The notes: generated by a model not told the origin, from the letters alone. DNA of 64,000 nt from Dissulfurispira thermophila (GCF_014701235.1 NZ_AP022873.1:1922001-1986000); one strand, 5' to 3'; positions 8,405-16,718 are shown, numbered from the stretch's first letter. Made by a program: numbers and translations.

Positions 8405-8779
8405 CTAAAACCTCCTTAAACGCCTATGGCGAACTAAAAACAGCTCAATTAAGTAATCAATTAGATGACAGATGCCGCGAAAAGGCTTTAAACTCCGTAC
8501 TTGTAACTACATCTATCTTGAATCCGTCACCACCTATTAGCGGATACTTATGATACTTATTGAGTAATACATTTATAGTCCCCTCATATATGCTTGAACC
8601 AACACTTTTAAAAGACTTTGAGCAGTGTCTGTCATCTAAAATCAGCTCAATTAGGCTGAAGGCTATAGGCTGAAGGCTGAAGATAAAATCCAATCTTGAA
8701 TTTTAAATCTTAAATCTTAAACTTTAAACCTTCAACCTTGAATCGCCGAAGGTGTTATCCCCTTCACCCCTTCACCACT
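8405..8779. other. Intergenic repeat region with possible coding debris
   Basis: This gap holds the second copy of the 116-bp repeat (8660-8775), the second copy of the 55-nt repeat (8590-8645, also at 2843-2897) and TTCACC units at 8757-8792. A minus-strand open frame at 8457-8693 contains a protein-like stretch (NVLLNKYHKYPLIGGDGFK) but starts and ends in repeat DNA; I read it as a gene remnant at most. Confidence 0.5.
8660..8775. repeat. 116-bp direct repeat, copy 2
   Basis: Partner of 7160-7275, differing at two visible positions (GGCTATAGG for GGCTTTAGG, GGTGTT for GGCGTT) and continuing into TTCACC octamer units. Confidence 0.9.
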
Positions 8780-9199
8780 TCACCCCTTCACCACCTTTAA
8801 TTTAACAGCTTTTTTACCGTATCTTTCAAAGTGCAAATAAAGCGTAAACTCAAAACCATCCTTAATTTCATCAGGCATTTTAAAAATCATTATATGCATG
8901 CCCCCGGGAATCATCTCTATTTTATCATGAGATGGTATTTTAATACCTTTGACCTTTACCATCTTACCATCTTTTACATCATGAAGTTCAACAACACTGC
9001 CGTCTATATCTGTGCTTGCACCTACAAGCATATCTCTTCCTCCGTTATTACTTATCCTCATAAAAACAGAAACCACACCGTGCATAATAGGAGATGCCAC
9101 AGTAACAGCATCGCTTATTTGTATATCAGGCGGTTTTTGCACACAGTTAGCAACAGTCACAGCCATGATAATTAACAAAATCCTTAATCTCAAAAACAC
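8780..9199 (-). CDS. Periplasmic copper chaperone, PCuAC family
   Basis: PCuAC proteins carry Cu(I) in the periplasm, often to cytochrome oxidase. The 139-residue protein begins with a hydrophobic signal that may be a lipoprotein signal (VANCVQ). The family's copper ligands are visible: His in VELHDVKDGKM, the following Met, then GGMHIMIF. The C-terminus (KLKVVKG) reads into a TTCACC repeat. It is the most upstream gene of the copper cluster, separated from the NosL genes by a repeat region, so it may be transcribed separately. Confidence 0.88.
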   Translation of the reverse strand: MFLRLRILLIIMAVTVANCVQKPPDIQISDAVTVASPIMHGVVSVFMRISNNGGRDMLVGASTDIDGSVVELHDVKDGKMVKVKGIKIPSHDKIEMIPGGMHIMIFKMPDEIKDGFEFTLYLHFERYGKKAVKLKVVKG

Positions 9200-9273
9200 C
9201 TCACGCCCTTGGCGATTTAAAACTCAAAATTCAAATTCTCAGCAGTAGCCCAAATGGCTAACGCATAGTGTCT

Positions 9274-9302
9274 TTTTTAACATTATTTGCACAACATGTC
9301 AA
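9274..9302 (-). promoter_or_regulatory. Candidate σ70-type promoter for the PCuAC gene
   Basis: On the minus strand TTGACA is followed after 17 nt by TAAAAA. The -35 box is perfect and the -10 box weak. It lies about 75 bp upstream of the PCuAC start. Confidence 0.4.
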
Positions 9303-9395
9303 CTTGAAGTTTTAAGTTTAGAATTGAAAAAAAGGCGAACAAAAGTGTTCGTCCAATTGGCGGAATAGAGGGTTTCAGAGGTCACGCCTCCCAAA

Positions 9396-9482
9396 TTATT
9401 TCTGGATTATAAAACTCATAGTGCCTACCTCGTCTTTCATATCGATAAGCTTATAGCCGTTCCTCCCGAGTTTGTCAGTTAA
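9396..9482 (-). pseudogene. C-terminal remnant of an unidentified small protein
   Basis: An open minus-strand stretch encodes DKLGRNGYKLIDMKDEVG and ends with a stop, without any start or upstream open frame. The wording resembles the C-terminal half of DUF4177-like small proteins, but this is a guess. The rest of 9200-9719 shows no gene. Confidence 0.3.
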
Positions 9483-9679
9483 TTTTCATAACCAATTGAT
9501 AATAGTGGATATTAGGTCGCAACTCTGTGCATTTTTGCACTACAAGGTATTTAGTGCTTTAACTGTGATTAAGCTAAAGAAGTGAAAATGAGGACGAACT
9601 GACAAACTCTGGAAATATAATCAAGAATAGGCATTGAAACGTAAAGGAACATGGTCACTAAGAACTAAGAAAGGTTAAG

Positions 9680-9707
9680 GTGGCGGTTCAGATATCTGAA
9701 CCGCCAC
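9680..9707. terminator. Perfect 28-bp palindrome after the rhodanese gene
   Basis: The two halves (GTGGCGGTTCAGAT and its complement) meet at GATATC with no mismatch. It lies 12 bp beyond the stop codon of the minus-strand cytochrome/rhodanese gene. A U-tract is poor, so it may act as a transcript-end stabiliser instead of a strong terminator. Confidence 0.6.
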
Positions 9708-9719
9708 AATCTTCAGGTA

Positions 9720-11090
9720 CTACTTCTGCGTTAAAACTTCCTTTGGCGGTTTCCCATCCAACCAAAATACATTTTTATATCCTTTATCTTTCAGAAAACG
9801 CCACACCTGCAGTGCACGATTGCCAGCCGCACAGTGTATAACTACTTTTTTGTCCTGCGGTATTTCCTTCCACCGTCCTGTTATAATTACTGGTGTTGGA
9901 ATTGTCAATGCTCCCGGAACCGAGCCTTTAAGGTACTCCTCAGGGCTCCTGACATCAACAATGACGGTATCTGAAGGAGTAGCTTTTGCGAGTTTTTTGA
10001 ACTCTTCAACAGTTATCGCACCAGGCAACAGCTTTTTGGGAAGAGCAGCGGGCATTTCTTTTCTTATTGTATTACTTTCTATCTGGTAGCCCTTAGCTTT
10101 CCATAGATCAATGCCGCCGTTAAGAATTGATACCTTCTCATACATATTTGCTTTAAGGGTCAAATATGCTTTGACAGCTTCTTCGTTATTATCTGAATAA
10201 AGAATAACCCTCGTATTTTTCCTATCTTCAGGCAGATTATCATATAGATTCTTAATCTGACTCAACGGATAATTGAATGAGCCAGGTATCTGACCTTTTT
10301 TAGCTTTTTCTTCGCTTCTTAAGTCAACGAGGATATGCGGTATGCCTTCATCAATAGCCATCTTTACAAATTCAGGCTCGGTGTACCACGGCAACATTGC
10401 CTCTTCCCATACCTTATGACCTGCGAGCATGTATTTTGCATTCTTATATCCCAACAACTCCTTTACCACACGGGTAAAGTGGGGGCTCATACCTCATGTT
10501 CCTCCACGGCAATAAGAGACTATTAAAGTGTTCTTGTCTTTTGGAAGACGATCTATGTATGCAGATAATTCATAATAGGGCAATAAAACAGCATTTGGCA
10601 GGTGACCTTCAATATAATTATCATAACCTCGGGCATCAAACAGCATCCAGTCGCCGTCCTTGGGTTTTCTTTTAAGGAGTTCCACCACTTCATGTATATA
10701 GATTACATCCTCTGGATTTTTAAATGAGTAAGATGGCTTATAACTCAACTCATCAGCATAGACCTCAGTCCCTTTAAGCGAAGAGAATCTGATTTTTACC
10801 CCTTCATTGTCAGGCAAATCTCTTGCTGTCTTCAAATTTTTCATCTTCGTGTTTCTATCATAATGAACATCCCAGATTGTATTTCCTGTTTTTAATTTAA
10901 ACAACCCATCATTTCCAATTTGTGAACCCGTCACAACAGTGCCCCAGATTTCATTACTTTCTGCCTTATGGCATGACACGCAGGTTTCTGAAATCCGAGA
11001 CTTGTCTGCTGCTGTCACATTGTTTGAATAGGCTACAATAACAACGGCCACTGCTATCAGGACAGAAAAGAGACCCTTTAGCTTTTTCAT
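9720..11090 (-). CDS. Exported cytochrome c/triple-rhodanese protein with in-frame TGA (probable selenoprotein)
   Basis: Reading through one TGA (10496-10494) gives a 456-residue protein. It has a signal peptide (about 1-27), a haem c motif CVSCH at 36-40, and three rhodanese domains. Domain 1 has its catalytic loop at SYCRGGT-TGA-GMSPHF, so the TGA (residue 199) lies five residues after Cys194, where related proteins can have a second Cys. Domain 2 (about 239-335) has no active-site Cys; domain 3 (about 356-450) has HCAAGNRA with Cys420. Without read-through, the domain 1 fold would be cut in half. A SECIS-like hairpin follows. A σ54 promoter and a NtrC-type binding site lie upstream, next to a σ54 activator gene. 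Likely role: periplasmic sulfur (or selenium) transfer coupled to redox. Confidence 0.82.
10461..10479 (-). promoter_or_regulatory. SECIS-like hairpin in the rhodanese gene
   Basis: Fourteen nt after the TGA on the minus strand, CTTTACC pairs perfectly with GGTAAAG around the 5-nt loop CGTGT. The loop begins 21 nt after the TGA and has G at position 2, fitting bacterial SECIS geometry. Confidence 0.65.
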
Positions 11091-11124
11091 ACACTAACCT
11101 CCTTTAGTTTTTGCTCTATATTTC

Positions 11125-11139
11125 GCAAATGATGTGCCA
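11125..11139 (-). promoter_or_regulatory. σ54 promoter of the cytochrome/rhodanese gene
   Basis: The minus strand reads TGGCACATCATTTGC, with GG and GC separated by exactly 10 nt as σ54 requires and both boxes near consensus. It lies about 35 bp upstream of the start codon, followed by an AAGGAGG ribosome binding site. Confidence 0.8.
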
Positions 11140-11194
11140 GAGGTTTGGACCTTGAATTTAAAGGGTTTTTATGTCAAAGACTTCAAAGATGCGA

Positions 11195-11225
11195 TTGCAT
11201 TCTGCAATGCCCTTGCAGAATGCAA
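11195..11225 (-). promoter_or_regulatory. Upstream activator binding site (paired inverted repeats)
   Basis: TTGCATTCTGCAA at 11195-11207 and its exact reverse complement TTGCAGAATGCAA at 11213-11225 lie 18 bp centre to centre. They sit about 60-90 bp upstream of the σ54 promoter and directly abut the stop codon of the σ54 activator gene. I infer that they bind the adjacent activator. Confidence 0.65.
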
Positions 11226-11227
11226 TG

Positions 11228-12565
11228 TTATTCGAGATTGTACTTTTTTATTTTTCTCCAGAGGGTCGTAACATCTATTCCGAGGGACTCTGCTGCCTTG
11301 TTTTTCTGACCTTTAAACTCCCGAAGAGTGCGCATTATCAAAAATCTCTCCATCTCATCGATTGTCATCAAATGAAGACAGGATAAAGGATCTGCAGGAC
11401 TGCCCTTGATTTCAGGAGGCAGAGATTGAGGGGTTATCTCTGACGATGTTTCCATAATAACTGCCCGCTCTATAACATTTTCTAATTCCCTCACATTGCC
11501 CTGCCATGAATATCCATTTAAAATCTCAATTGCGTCAAGACTTATGTTTTTTATGGACTTATTTAACTTTCTGCAGTACTTGTTAAGAAAGTGATATGCA
11601 AGAATGGGTATGTCATCTTTTCTTTGTCTCAAAGGCGGGATATCTATATTTACCACATTCAATCTATAAAAGAGGTCTCTTCTGAAAGTTCCCGAGTTCA
11701 CTGCCTCCATAAGATTGGCATTTGATGCTGCTATTATCCTCACATCAACCTGCACAGGTTTTGATGAGCCCACCCGCATAATCATGTTTTCTTGTAGCAC
11801 TCTGAGCAGTTTTACCTGCAGTGATGCAGTAGTGTTGTTTATCTCGTCAAGGAAAATTGTGCCACCCGAAGCAGTTTCAAACAATCCCTTCCTTTGTGCC
11901 ATTGCCCCTGTAAATGCACCTCTTTCATGTCCAAAGAGTTCAGACTCAAGCAGTGTCTCTGTCAATGCCCCGCAGTTTACTGGCAAGAAAATCTTTTGTG
12001 CCCTTGCACTATTTTTATGAATCTGCCTGGCAACGAGTTCCTTTCCTGTGCCAGTCTCTCCCTGAATCAAGACAGTAGCATCAAGGGGTGCAACCTTTTC
12101 TATGATGCCTTTTATATCCCTGATTGCTCTACTTACACCTATAATGTCATCTTGAAGAAAACTCTTTACTTCCCTCTGGAGTCTCTTGTTCTCATAAATT
12201 AAAAAGAGATGTTCCGCAGCCCTTTTAATAATAAGCAAAAGTTGGTCAGGGTCAAAGGGTTTTTGAATATAGTCATAGGCGCCTTTTTTTATAGCCTCTA
12301 TAGCAGATTCTATAGTCCCATGAGCAGTAATCATAACAACAAGGGCATCAGGATTAGATTGCTTTGCGGTAGTCAATATCTGCATGCCATCCACATAGGG
12401 CATCTTTAGATCAGTGATGACAATGTCGTAATGCCTTTCTCTGAGTAGAATAATCGCCTCCCGACTGTCAGAGGTTGCTGCTGCACTGTAGCCTTCTTCT
12501 GATAATATCTCCACTATGAGCTGGTTCATTCGCAGGTCATCATCTATGACGAGTATATCAAGCAT
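11228..12565 (-). CDS. σ54-dependent NtrC-family response regulator
   Basis: Receiver domain (DILVIDDDLRMN, phospho-Asp in DIVITDLKMP, Lys in DYIQKPFDP), AAA+ domain with GETGTGKE, the σ54-contacting GAFTGA loop (ERGAFTGAM) and a C-terminal Fis-type helix-turn-helix (NKAAESLGIDVTTLWRKIKKY). I place the start at ATG 12565, 15 bp after the kinase stop, since an open frame further upstream overlaps the kinase gene and lacks family similarity; ATG 12577 is also possible. It should activate the neighbouring σ54 promoter at 11125. It is a paralogue of the regulator at 47513-48853. Confidence 0.93.
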   Translation of the reverse strand: MLDILVIDDDLRMNQLIVEILSEEGYSAAATSDSREAIILLRERHYDIVITDLKMPYVDGMQILTTAKQSNPDALVVMITAHGTIESAIEAIKKGAYDYIQKPFDPDQLLLIIKRAAEHLFLIYENKRLQREVKSFLQDDIIGVSRAIRDIKGIIEKVAPLDATVLIQGETGTGKELVARQIHKNSARAQKIFLPVNCGALTETLLESELFGHERGAFTGAMAQRKGLFETASGGTIFLDEINNTTASLQVKLLRVLQENMIMRVGSSKPVQVDVRIIAASNANLMEAVNSGTFRRDLFYRLNVVNIDIPPLRQRKDDIPILAYHFLNKYCRKLNKSIKNISLDAIEILNGYSWQGNVRELENVIERAVIMETSSEITPQSLPPEIKGSPADPLSCLHLMTIDEMERFLIMRTLREFKGQKNKAAESLGIDVTTLWRKIKKYNLE

Positions 12566-12579
12566 CTTATCCTTCATAT

Positions 12580-14289
12580 TCAGGCATATACAGGCAGTTT
12601 TATAATAAATGTTGCTCCATCTCCATATTTGCTCTCCACATCTATTGTTCCATTGTGCTCCTTGATTATACCCATACAAACAGCAAGTCCGAGTCCTGTG
12701 CCTTTATTAACAGGTTTTGTAGTAAAAAAGGGATCAAATATCTTACTGATATGCTCTGGCGCTATCCCGTGTCCTGTATCCTTTATTCTGATCTCTACAT
12801 AGTTATCTTCTTTCATTGAGGTATTAATCTGTATGATGCCATCTGAACCAATAGCCTGTATGGCATTAATAATGATATTAAATAATACCTGCTCGATCTG
12901 TCTTTTATCTGCCTTTATATCCCTGACATCTGATATGTCAGTCAGTATCTTTATATTATTCTTTTCGGCCTCAAGAGAAAGAAGTTTGATAACACTATCT
13001 ATAATGTTATTCACAGAAACTCGCTCCATTTTAAATTCTTGCTGCCTTGAGTAATTAAGGAGTCCATTGACAATCATACCAGCCTTTTCTGCTTGTTCAG
13101 ATATAATTTTGAGCCTCTCTCTCTGCTTATCATTAAGTGAACGGTCTTTCAGCATCAGCCTTGCATACCCAAGTATATTGCCTAAAGGATTGTTAATCTC
13201 ATGTGCAAGACCTGCCGAGAGTTGCCCTATTGCTGCAAGTTTTTCAGCATGGCACATCATTGCCTGTTTCTGTTTCTCCTCTGTTATATCCCTGAACAGC
13301 TGAACTCCGCCCAGTATTGCCCCATCCCATCGTCTTATTATTGCCGAACTGACAGAGACAATCCGCCTTTGTCCATCCTTTGTAATAATCTCGCTTTCCT
13401 TATTGCAGATTGTTTTGTCTTTATTATGCAAGGCACAGGCGTCTTCACAAAGTCGGGTTTTAAAAATATCCTCACATTGTCTTCCTATTACCTCCTCTTC
13501 ACTATAGCCAGTGATAACTACAGCAGCAGGATTAAAAGTGACGATCGAACCATCCATGTTAGTAACAAACAGACCATCAGCAAGGCTTTTTACGATTGTC
13601 TCTATTTTACCCTTCTCTGCCTGTATCTCTAATTGTTTTTCTTTTATCTCCTTGAAATTCCTTTCGATTGTATCAGCCATTTCATTAAATGCAGAGGCAA
13701 GATTGCCAAATTCATTTTTTGAATGTATTTCTATACGATTATGAAGACTGCCATCTCTCAATGATCTTACTGCCTGCATAAGAGACCTTACAGGCAAAAT
13801 TATGAGTCTGTTAATGATCATATTATTCACAATAAAGGCAATGCTGTGCACAATCACTATGAATACCACAGCAGATATTATTATTCTCTTAGAAATGGAA
13901 TTGACTCTCTCCATCGAAAAACTGATGTCAATAATCCCAATGGCAGATTCTCCTATTTTTATAGGATAACGAAGGCTATAGCTTTCCTCCCCTGTTTTTC
14001 TCGATTCTGCCTTTGCAATAATCTCTCCGTCACTACGAATGACACTCAGAGATATTATATTCTTATCATTGACCACCTCACGAACATATCTTTCCATAGT
14101 CACATAATCATAAATGAGCATGGAATCAAGGGCAACCGAAGACAGTATTCTTGCTATAGAATCTCCCTTATCCTTCATATCATTGATAACTATATTTCGT
14201 CCCGCAACAATTGCAATAGCACTGATAATTATTGTTGAGATTATCACAAAAAGGCTGAGTCTTTTATAAAATTCTTCCTTTATGCTCAT
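12580..14289 (-). CDS. Membrane sensor histidine kinase with Cys-rich PAS domain
   Basis: A 569-residue kinase: transmembrane helix about 10-30, periplasmic region, second helix about 133-160, HAMP, a PAS domain (about 230-350), HisKA box GLAHEINNPLGNILGY and an ATPase domain with DTGHGIAPEHISKIFDPFFTTK and GTGLGLAVC. The PAS domain has clustered cysteines (CEDIFKTRLCEDACAL), which may bind a metal or act as a redox switch. It overlaps the PhnD-like gene by 4 bp and is followed by the response regulator, so the three form a sensing unit. It closely resembles the kinase at 45817-47511 in its output half. Confidence 0.93.
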   Translation of the reverse strand: MSIKEEFYKRLSLFVIISTIIISAIAIVAGRNIVINDMKDKGDSIARILSSVALDSMLIYDYVTMERYVREVVNDKNIISLSVIRSDGEIIAKAESRKTGEESYSLRYPIKIGESAIGIIDISFSMERVNSISKRIIISAVVFIVIVHSIAFIVNNMIINRLIILPVRSLMQAVRSLRDGSLHNRIEIHSKNEFGNLASAFNEMADTIERNFKEIKEKQLEIQAEKGKIETIVKSLADGLFVTNMDGSIVTFNPAAVVITGYSEEEVIGRQCEDIFKTRLCEDACALHNKDKTICNKESEIITKDGQRRIVSVSSAIIRRWDGAILGGVQLFRDITEEKQKQAMMCHAEKLAAIGQLSAGLAHEINNPLGNILGYARLMLKDRSLNDKQRERLKIISEQAEKAGMIVNGLLNYSRQQEFKMERVSVNNIIDSVIKLLSLEAEKNNIKILTDISDVRDIKADKRQIEQVLFNIIINAIQAIGSDGIIQINTSMKEDNYVEIRIKDTGHGIAPEHISKIFDPFFTTKPVNKGTGLGLAVCMGIIKEHNGTIDVESKYGDGATFIIKLPVYA

Positions 14290-15131
14290 CTGCCTTCCAC
14301 AAAATTAACTACTTCCCTTGCTTGCAAAAAATCCTCATCTTTTACATTCGAAAATCCTATGAACTCTGGATCTATGCTCGCCAGCACAGATCTGTCCCTG
14401 AGATTTAAAAGGGCATTTTTTAATTTTCTCCTGATATCATCAGAAAGCCCTTTCCTGCAAACAATTACATGGGGTGGGATATGAAATGGACCTGCTATAA
14501 CCTTTATCGGACGGTCTTTATACTTTTCATAGATATCTTCTCTTATCCCACCTGCATCAAAATCTCTATGAGATACTGCAAGGACAACCCTTGAGTGGCT
14601 ATTTAAATAATCATAGTACTTCAAATCCCTAAGCCTGACACCTGCTTTACTCAAAAGAAATCTTGGATAAAAATGGCTGCCATAAGACTGATGATCACCA
14701 AAGGCAAAAGATTTTCCTTTAATGTCACTTATGGTCTTTATTCCGCTTTCTTTATGCGCTATTATTACCATGCTATCTATCCTATTATCCTTCATCACGA
14801 ATCTTGCAAGCAATTCGACACCACCAAACTTATCATTAGCCCTTATATAAGGAGAAGGTCCCATAAATGCGATATCAACCTTTCCCTCCCCTATATTTCT
14901 AATATTAGAAATATAATTAGGGGCAATAACAAGGTTTATCTTTAGCCCTGTCTTTTTAAATATATACTGAAGTAGAGGACTGAAATCCTGATAAATCTTT
15001 GATGGATTATCATATGCATACAAGCCAAAGGTAAGAGTTACAGGCAAATTATCATCCGTCTCTGCAAACAAGGAGAAATGACAAAAGATGATTAAGGCAA
15101 TAACTATCAGGGCAATGATTATCCTCTTCAT
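14286..15131 (-). CDS. PhnD-like periplasmic solute-binding protein, probable kinase co-sensor
   Basis: A 281-residue exported protein (signal peptide about 1-23) of the phosphate/phosphite/phosphonate-binding (PhnD) type, with FGLYAYDNPSKIYQDFSPLL, DIAFMGPSPYIRA and SYGSHFYPRFLL. No ABC permease or ATPase accompanies it; instead it overlaps a histidine kinase gene by 4 bp. PhnD-like proteins paired with kinases usually act as ligand-sensing subunits. The ligand cannot be read from sequence. There is no Shine-Dalgarno sequence and a promoter abuts the start codon, so the mRNA may be leaderless. Confidence 0.88.
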   Translation of the reverse strand: MKRIIIALIVIALIIFCHFSLFAETDDNLPVTLTFGLYAYDNPSKIYQDFSPLLQYIFKKTGLKINLVIAPNYISNIRNIGEGKVDIAFMGPSPYIRANDKFGGVELLARFVMKDNRIDSMVIIAHKESGIKTISDIKGKSFAFGDHQSYGSHFYPRFLLSKAGVRLRDLKYYDYLNSHSRVVLAVSHRDFDAGGIREDIYEKYKDRPIKVIAGPFHIPPHVIVCRKGLSDDIRRKLKNALLNLRDRSVLASIDPEFIGFSNVKDEDFLQAREVVNFVEGR

Positions 15132-15137
15132 TTGAAT

Positions 15138-15166
15138 AAGATACCATAAACAACCAAAAGTATCAA
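15138..15166 (-). promoter_or_regulatory. Candidate promoter for the PhnD/kinase operon
   Basis: The minus strand has TTGATA, 17 nt, then TATCTT, and the ATG follows only 6 nt later. A start site at the usual distance would coincide with the ATG. Confidence 0.45.
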
Positions 15167-15174
15167 AAAAACTC

Positions 15175-15206
15175 TTGACAAATATATAAAAATTTGTTTA
15201 TATATT
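15175..15206 (+). promoter_or_regulatory. arsP promoter overlapped by ArsR/SmtB-type operator
   Basis: TTGACA at 15175-15180 is followed after 17 nt by TTATAT. The spacer and -10 carry AATATATAAA (15181-15190) and its exact complement TTTATATATT (15197-15206), extending to an imperfect 12-2-12 inverted repeat. This layout is typical of ArsR/SmtB operators that block RNA polymerase. The likely repressor is ArsR at 23099. A good GGAGGG ribosome binding site follows at 15231. Confidence 0.65.
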
Positions 15207-15242
15207 GTAAGAGGCTATAGGTTAAATTTTGGAGGGCATGAA

Positions 15243-16193
15243 ATGCTAAAGGAGTTTGCATCATATATTGTTTATGACCTAATCAGTTTAGAGCATGGCT
15301 CTCATCTTGGAGATGCCTTAGAATTCTTTATATATGACACGATAAAGATATTCCTTCTCCTTTCTATAATCATATTCGTCATATCCATAATCAGGAGTTT
15401 CTTCCCGCCTGAGAAGACGAGGAAGATACTCTCACATAAAAAAGAATTTATAGGTAATATCCTTGCGGCACTGCTTGGAGTTGTAACTCCCTTCTGCTCA
15501 TGTTCAGCAGTGCCGCTCTTTATTGGGTTTGTTGAGGCAGGAGTGCCTCTTGGTGTGACATTTTCTTTTTTAATATCATCTCCTATGGTAAATGAGGTTG
15601 CAGTTGTCTTGCTCTGGGGGCTCTTTGGATGGAAGATAACAGCTATTTACATCAGCACAGGGCTTTTAGTTGCAATCTTTGGAGGATTTATAATTGGAAA
15701 GCTCAAGCTCGAGAAATGGGTTGAGGAGTATGTCTATAAGTTCAAGACAGGACAATCAATGGAGGTTGGAAACAAGACATTCAGAGAAAGGCTTGAGTAT
15801 GCAAGGTGGAATACTGCTGATATATTAAAAAGGGTGTGGCTCTTTGTGATCGTTGCGATAGGCATCGGAGGTTTTATTCACGGCTATGTGCCAGAGGACT
15901 TCCTTGCACAATATGCAGGCAAGGGAAATCCCTTTGCCGTGCCAGTGGCAGTCGCGCTCGGGGTGCCTCTTTATTCAAACGCAGCAGGTGTATTGCCAGT
16001 TGTTTATGCCCTGATGGAAAAGGGCATGAGCATAGGCACTGTGCTTGCCTTTATGATGGCTGTGACAGCGCTTTCGCTGCCAGAGATGATAATTTTGAGA
16101 AAGGTCTTAAAGATTCAATTACTGGCTGTATTTGTCGGAATAATGACCATAACAATAATAGCAGTGGGGTATATGTTTAATGCGATACTGTAG
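15243..16193 (+). CDS. arsP: ArsP-like permease (UPF0718/DUF318)
   Basis: A 316-residue membrane protein with about eight transmembrane segments. The family motif TPFCSCSAVPLFIGF (near residue 90) and the SSPMVNEVAV region identify the DUF318/UPF0718 permeases, some of which (ArsP) export trivalent organoarsenicals. The gene opens the arsenic region behind an ArsR-type operator, which supports an arsenic role. The Cys pair CSC is intact. It is separated from the remaining ars genes by an oppositely oriented hicBA pair. Confidence 0.88.
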   Translation: MLKEFASYIVYDLISLEHGSHLGDALEFFIYDTIKIFLLLSIIIFVISIIRSFFPPEKTRKILSHKKEFIGNILAALLGVVTPFCSCSAVPLFIGFVEAGVPLGVTFSFLISSPMVNEVAVVLLWGLFGWKITAIYISTGLLVAIFGGFIIGKLKLEKWVEEYVYKFKTGQSMEVGNKTFRERLEYARWNTADILKRVWLFVIVAIGIGGFIHGYVPEDFLAQYAGKGNPFAVPVAVALGVPLYSNAAGVLPVVYALMEKGMSIGTVLAFMMAVTALSLPEMIILRKVLKIQLLAVFVGIMTITIIAVGYMFNAIL

Positions 16194-16202
16194 GACTATG
16201 AA

Positions 16203-16451
16203 TTATCCAAATAAAAGTGTGAGCAGAAATTTCAATCGCTCTTTTGAAATGCCAGCTTTTTTAAGGATGTTATGGAGAGTTCCTTTTTTGAGTAGTTTAT
16301 TCGAATGTACAGGGACAGGAATAGTTATATTACCTTCTTCAGTTAACTTTTGGTATATTTTATGTGAACCTGTTTGCCGTACTAATTTAAAGCCATCTTT
16401 TTCTAAGACAGAACACAGGTCTTTACCAGAGATAGAAGGGATTTTATCCAT
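16203..16451 (-). CDS. hicA: HicA-family toxin
   Basis: An 82-residue HicA-type mRNA interferase: SGKDLCSVLEKDGFKLVRQTGSH with the catalytic His in GSHKIY, then TIPVPVHSNKLLKKGTL. It overlaps the HicB gene by 8 bp. Length and motifs are intact, so the pair looks functional. It lies on the strand opposite the ars genes and seems to have inserted between arsP and the rest of the operon. Confidence 0.9.
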   Translation of the reverse strand: MDKIPSISGKDLCSVLEKDGFKLVRQTGSHKIYQKLTEEGNITIPVPVHSNKLLKKGTLHNILKKAGISKERLKFLLTLLFG

Positions 16452-16671
16452 TTACAACAAGCTCAAGTTCTTCTTTTACGATTTTCTCAGAAAAATGAGG
16501 GATATTCTCAATCCCAACTACTTCGATATATCCTTTAGCAGCATCCTTAAGCATCTCTATAGCCTCTGCAATGGTTTCGCCTTCAGTTGTAATATCAAGC
16601 TCAGGACAGTAAACAACATACCCGCCTTCTTCGGCAGGGATAAGCTCAGCGGTAATCTTTATTTTTCTCAT
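16444..16671 (-). CDS. hicB: HicB-family antitoxin
   Basis: A short HicB-type antitoxin of 75 residues with the partial RNase H-like fold (AEEGGYVVYCPELDITTEGETIAEAIEML). The start at ATG 16671 has GAGGTG at the right distance; a TTG two codons upstream is the alternative. It precedes and overlaps hicA, the usual order when the antitoxin lacks a separate DNA-binding domain. Confidence 0.88.
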   Translation of the reverse strand: MRKIKITAELIPAEEGGYVVYCPELDITTEGETIAEAIEMLKDAAKGYIEVVGIENIPHFSEKIVKEELELVVNG

Positions 16672-16718
16672 ATGCAATCACCTCATGTTTTTTTAAATTA
16701 TATCACAGGAGTTAGATT

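Noticed and set aside
8457-8693. A 78-residue minus-strand protein
   Set aside because: Both ends are repeat DNA, no ribosome binding site, and part of it recurs in non-coding DNA at 2843-2897; at most a remnant.
10494-11090. Two separate rhodanese genes split at 10494
   Set aside because: The downstream part would start inside a rhodanese fold without signal peptide, with no convincing ribosome binding site and in the same frame directly after the TGA.
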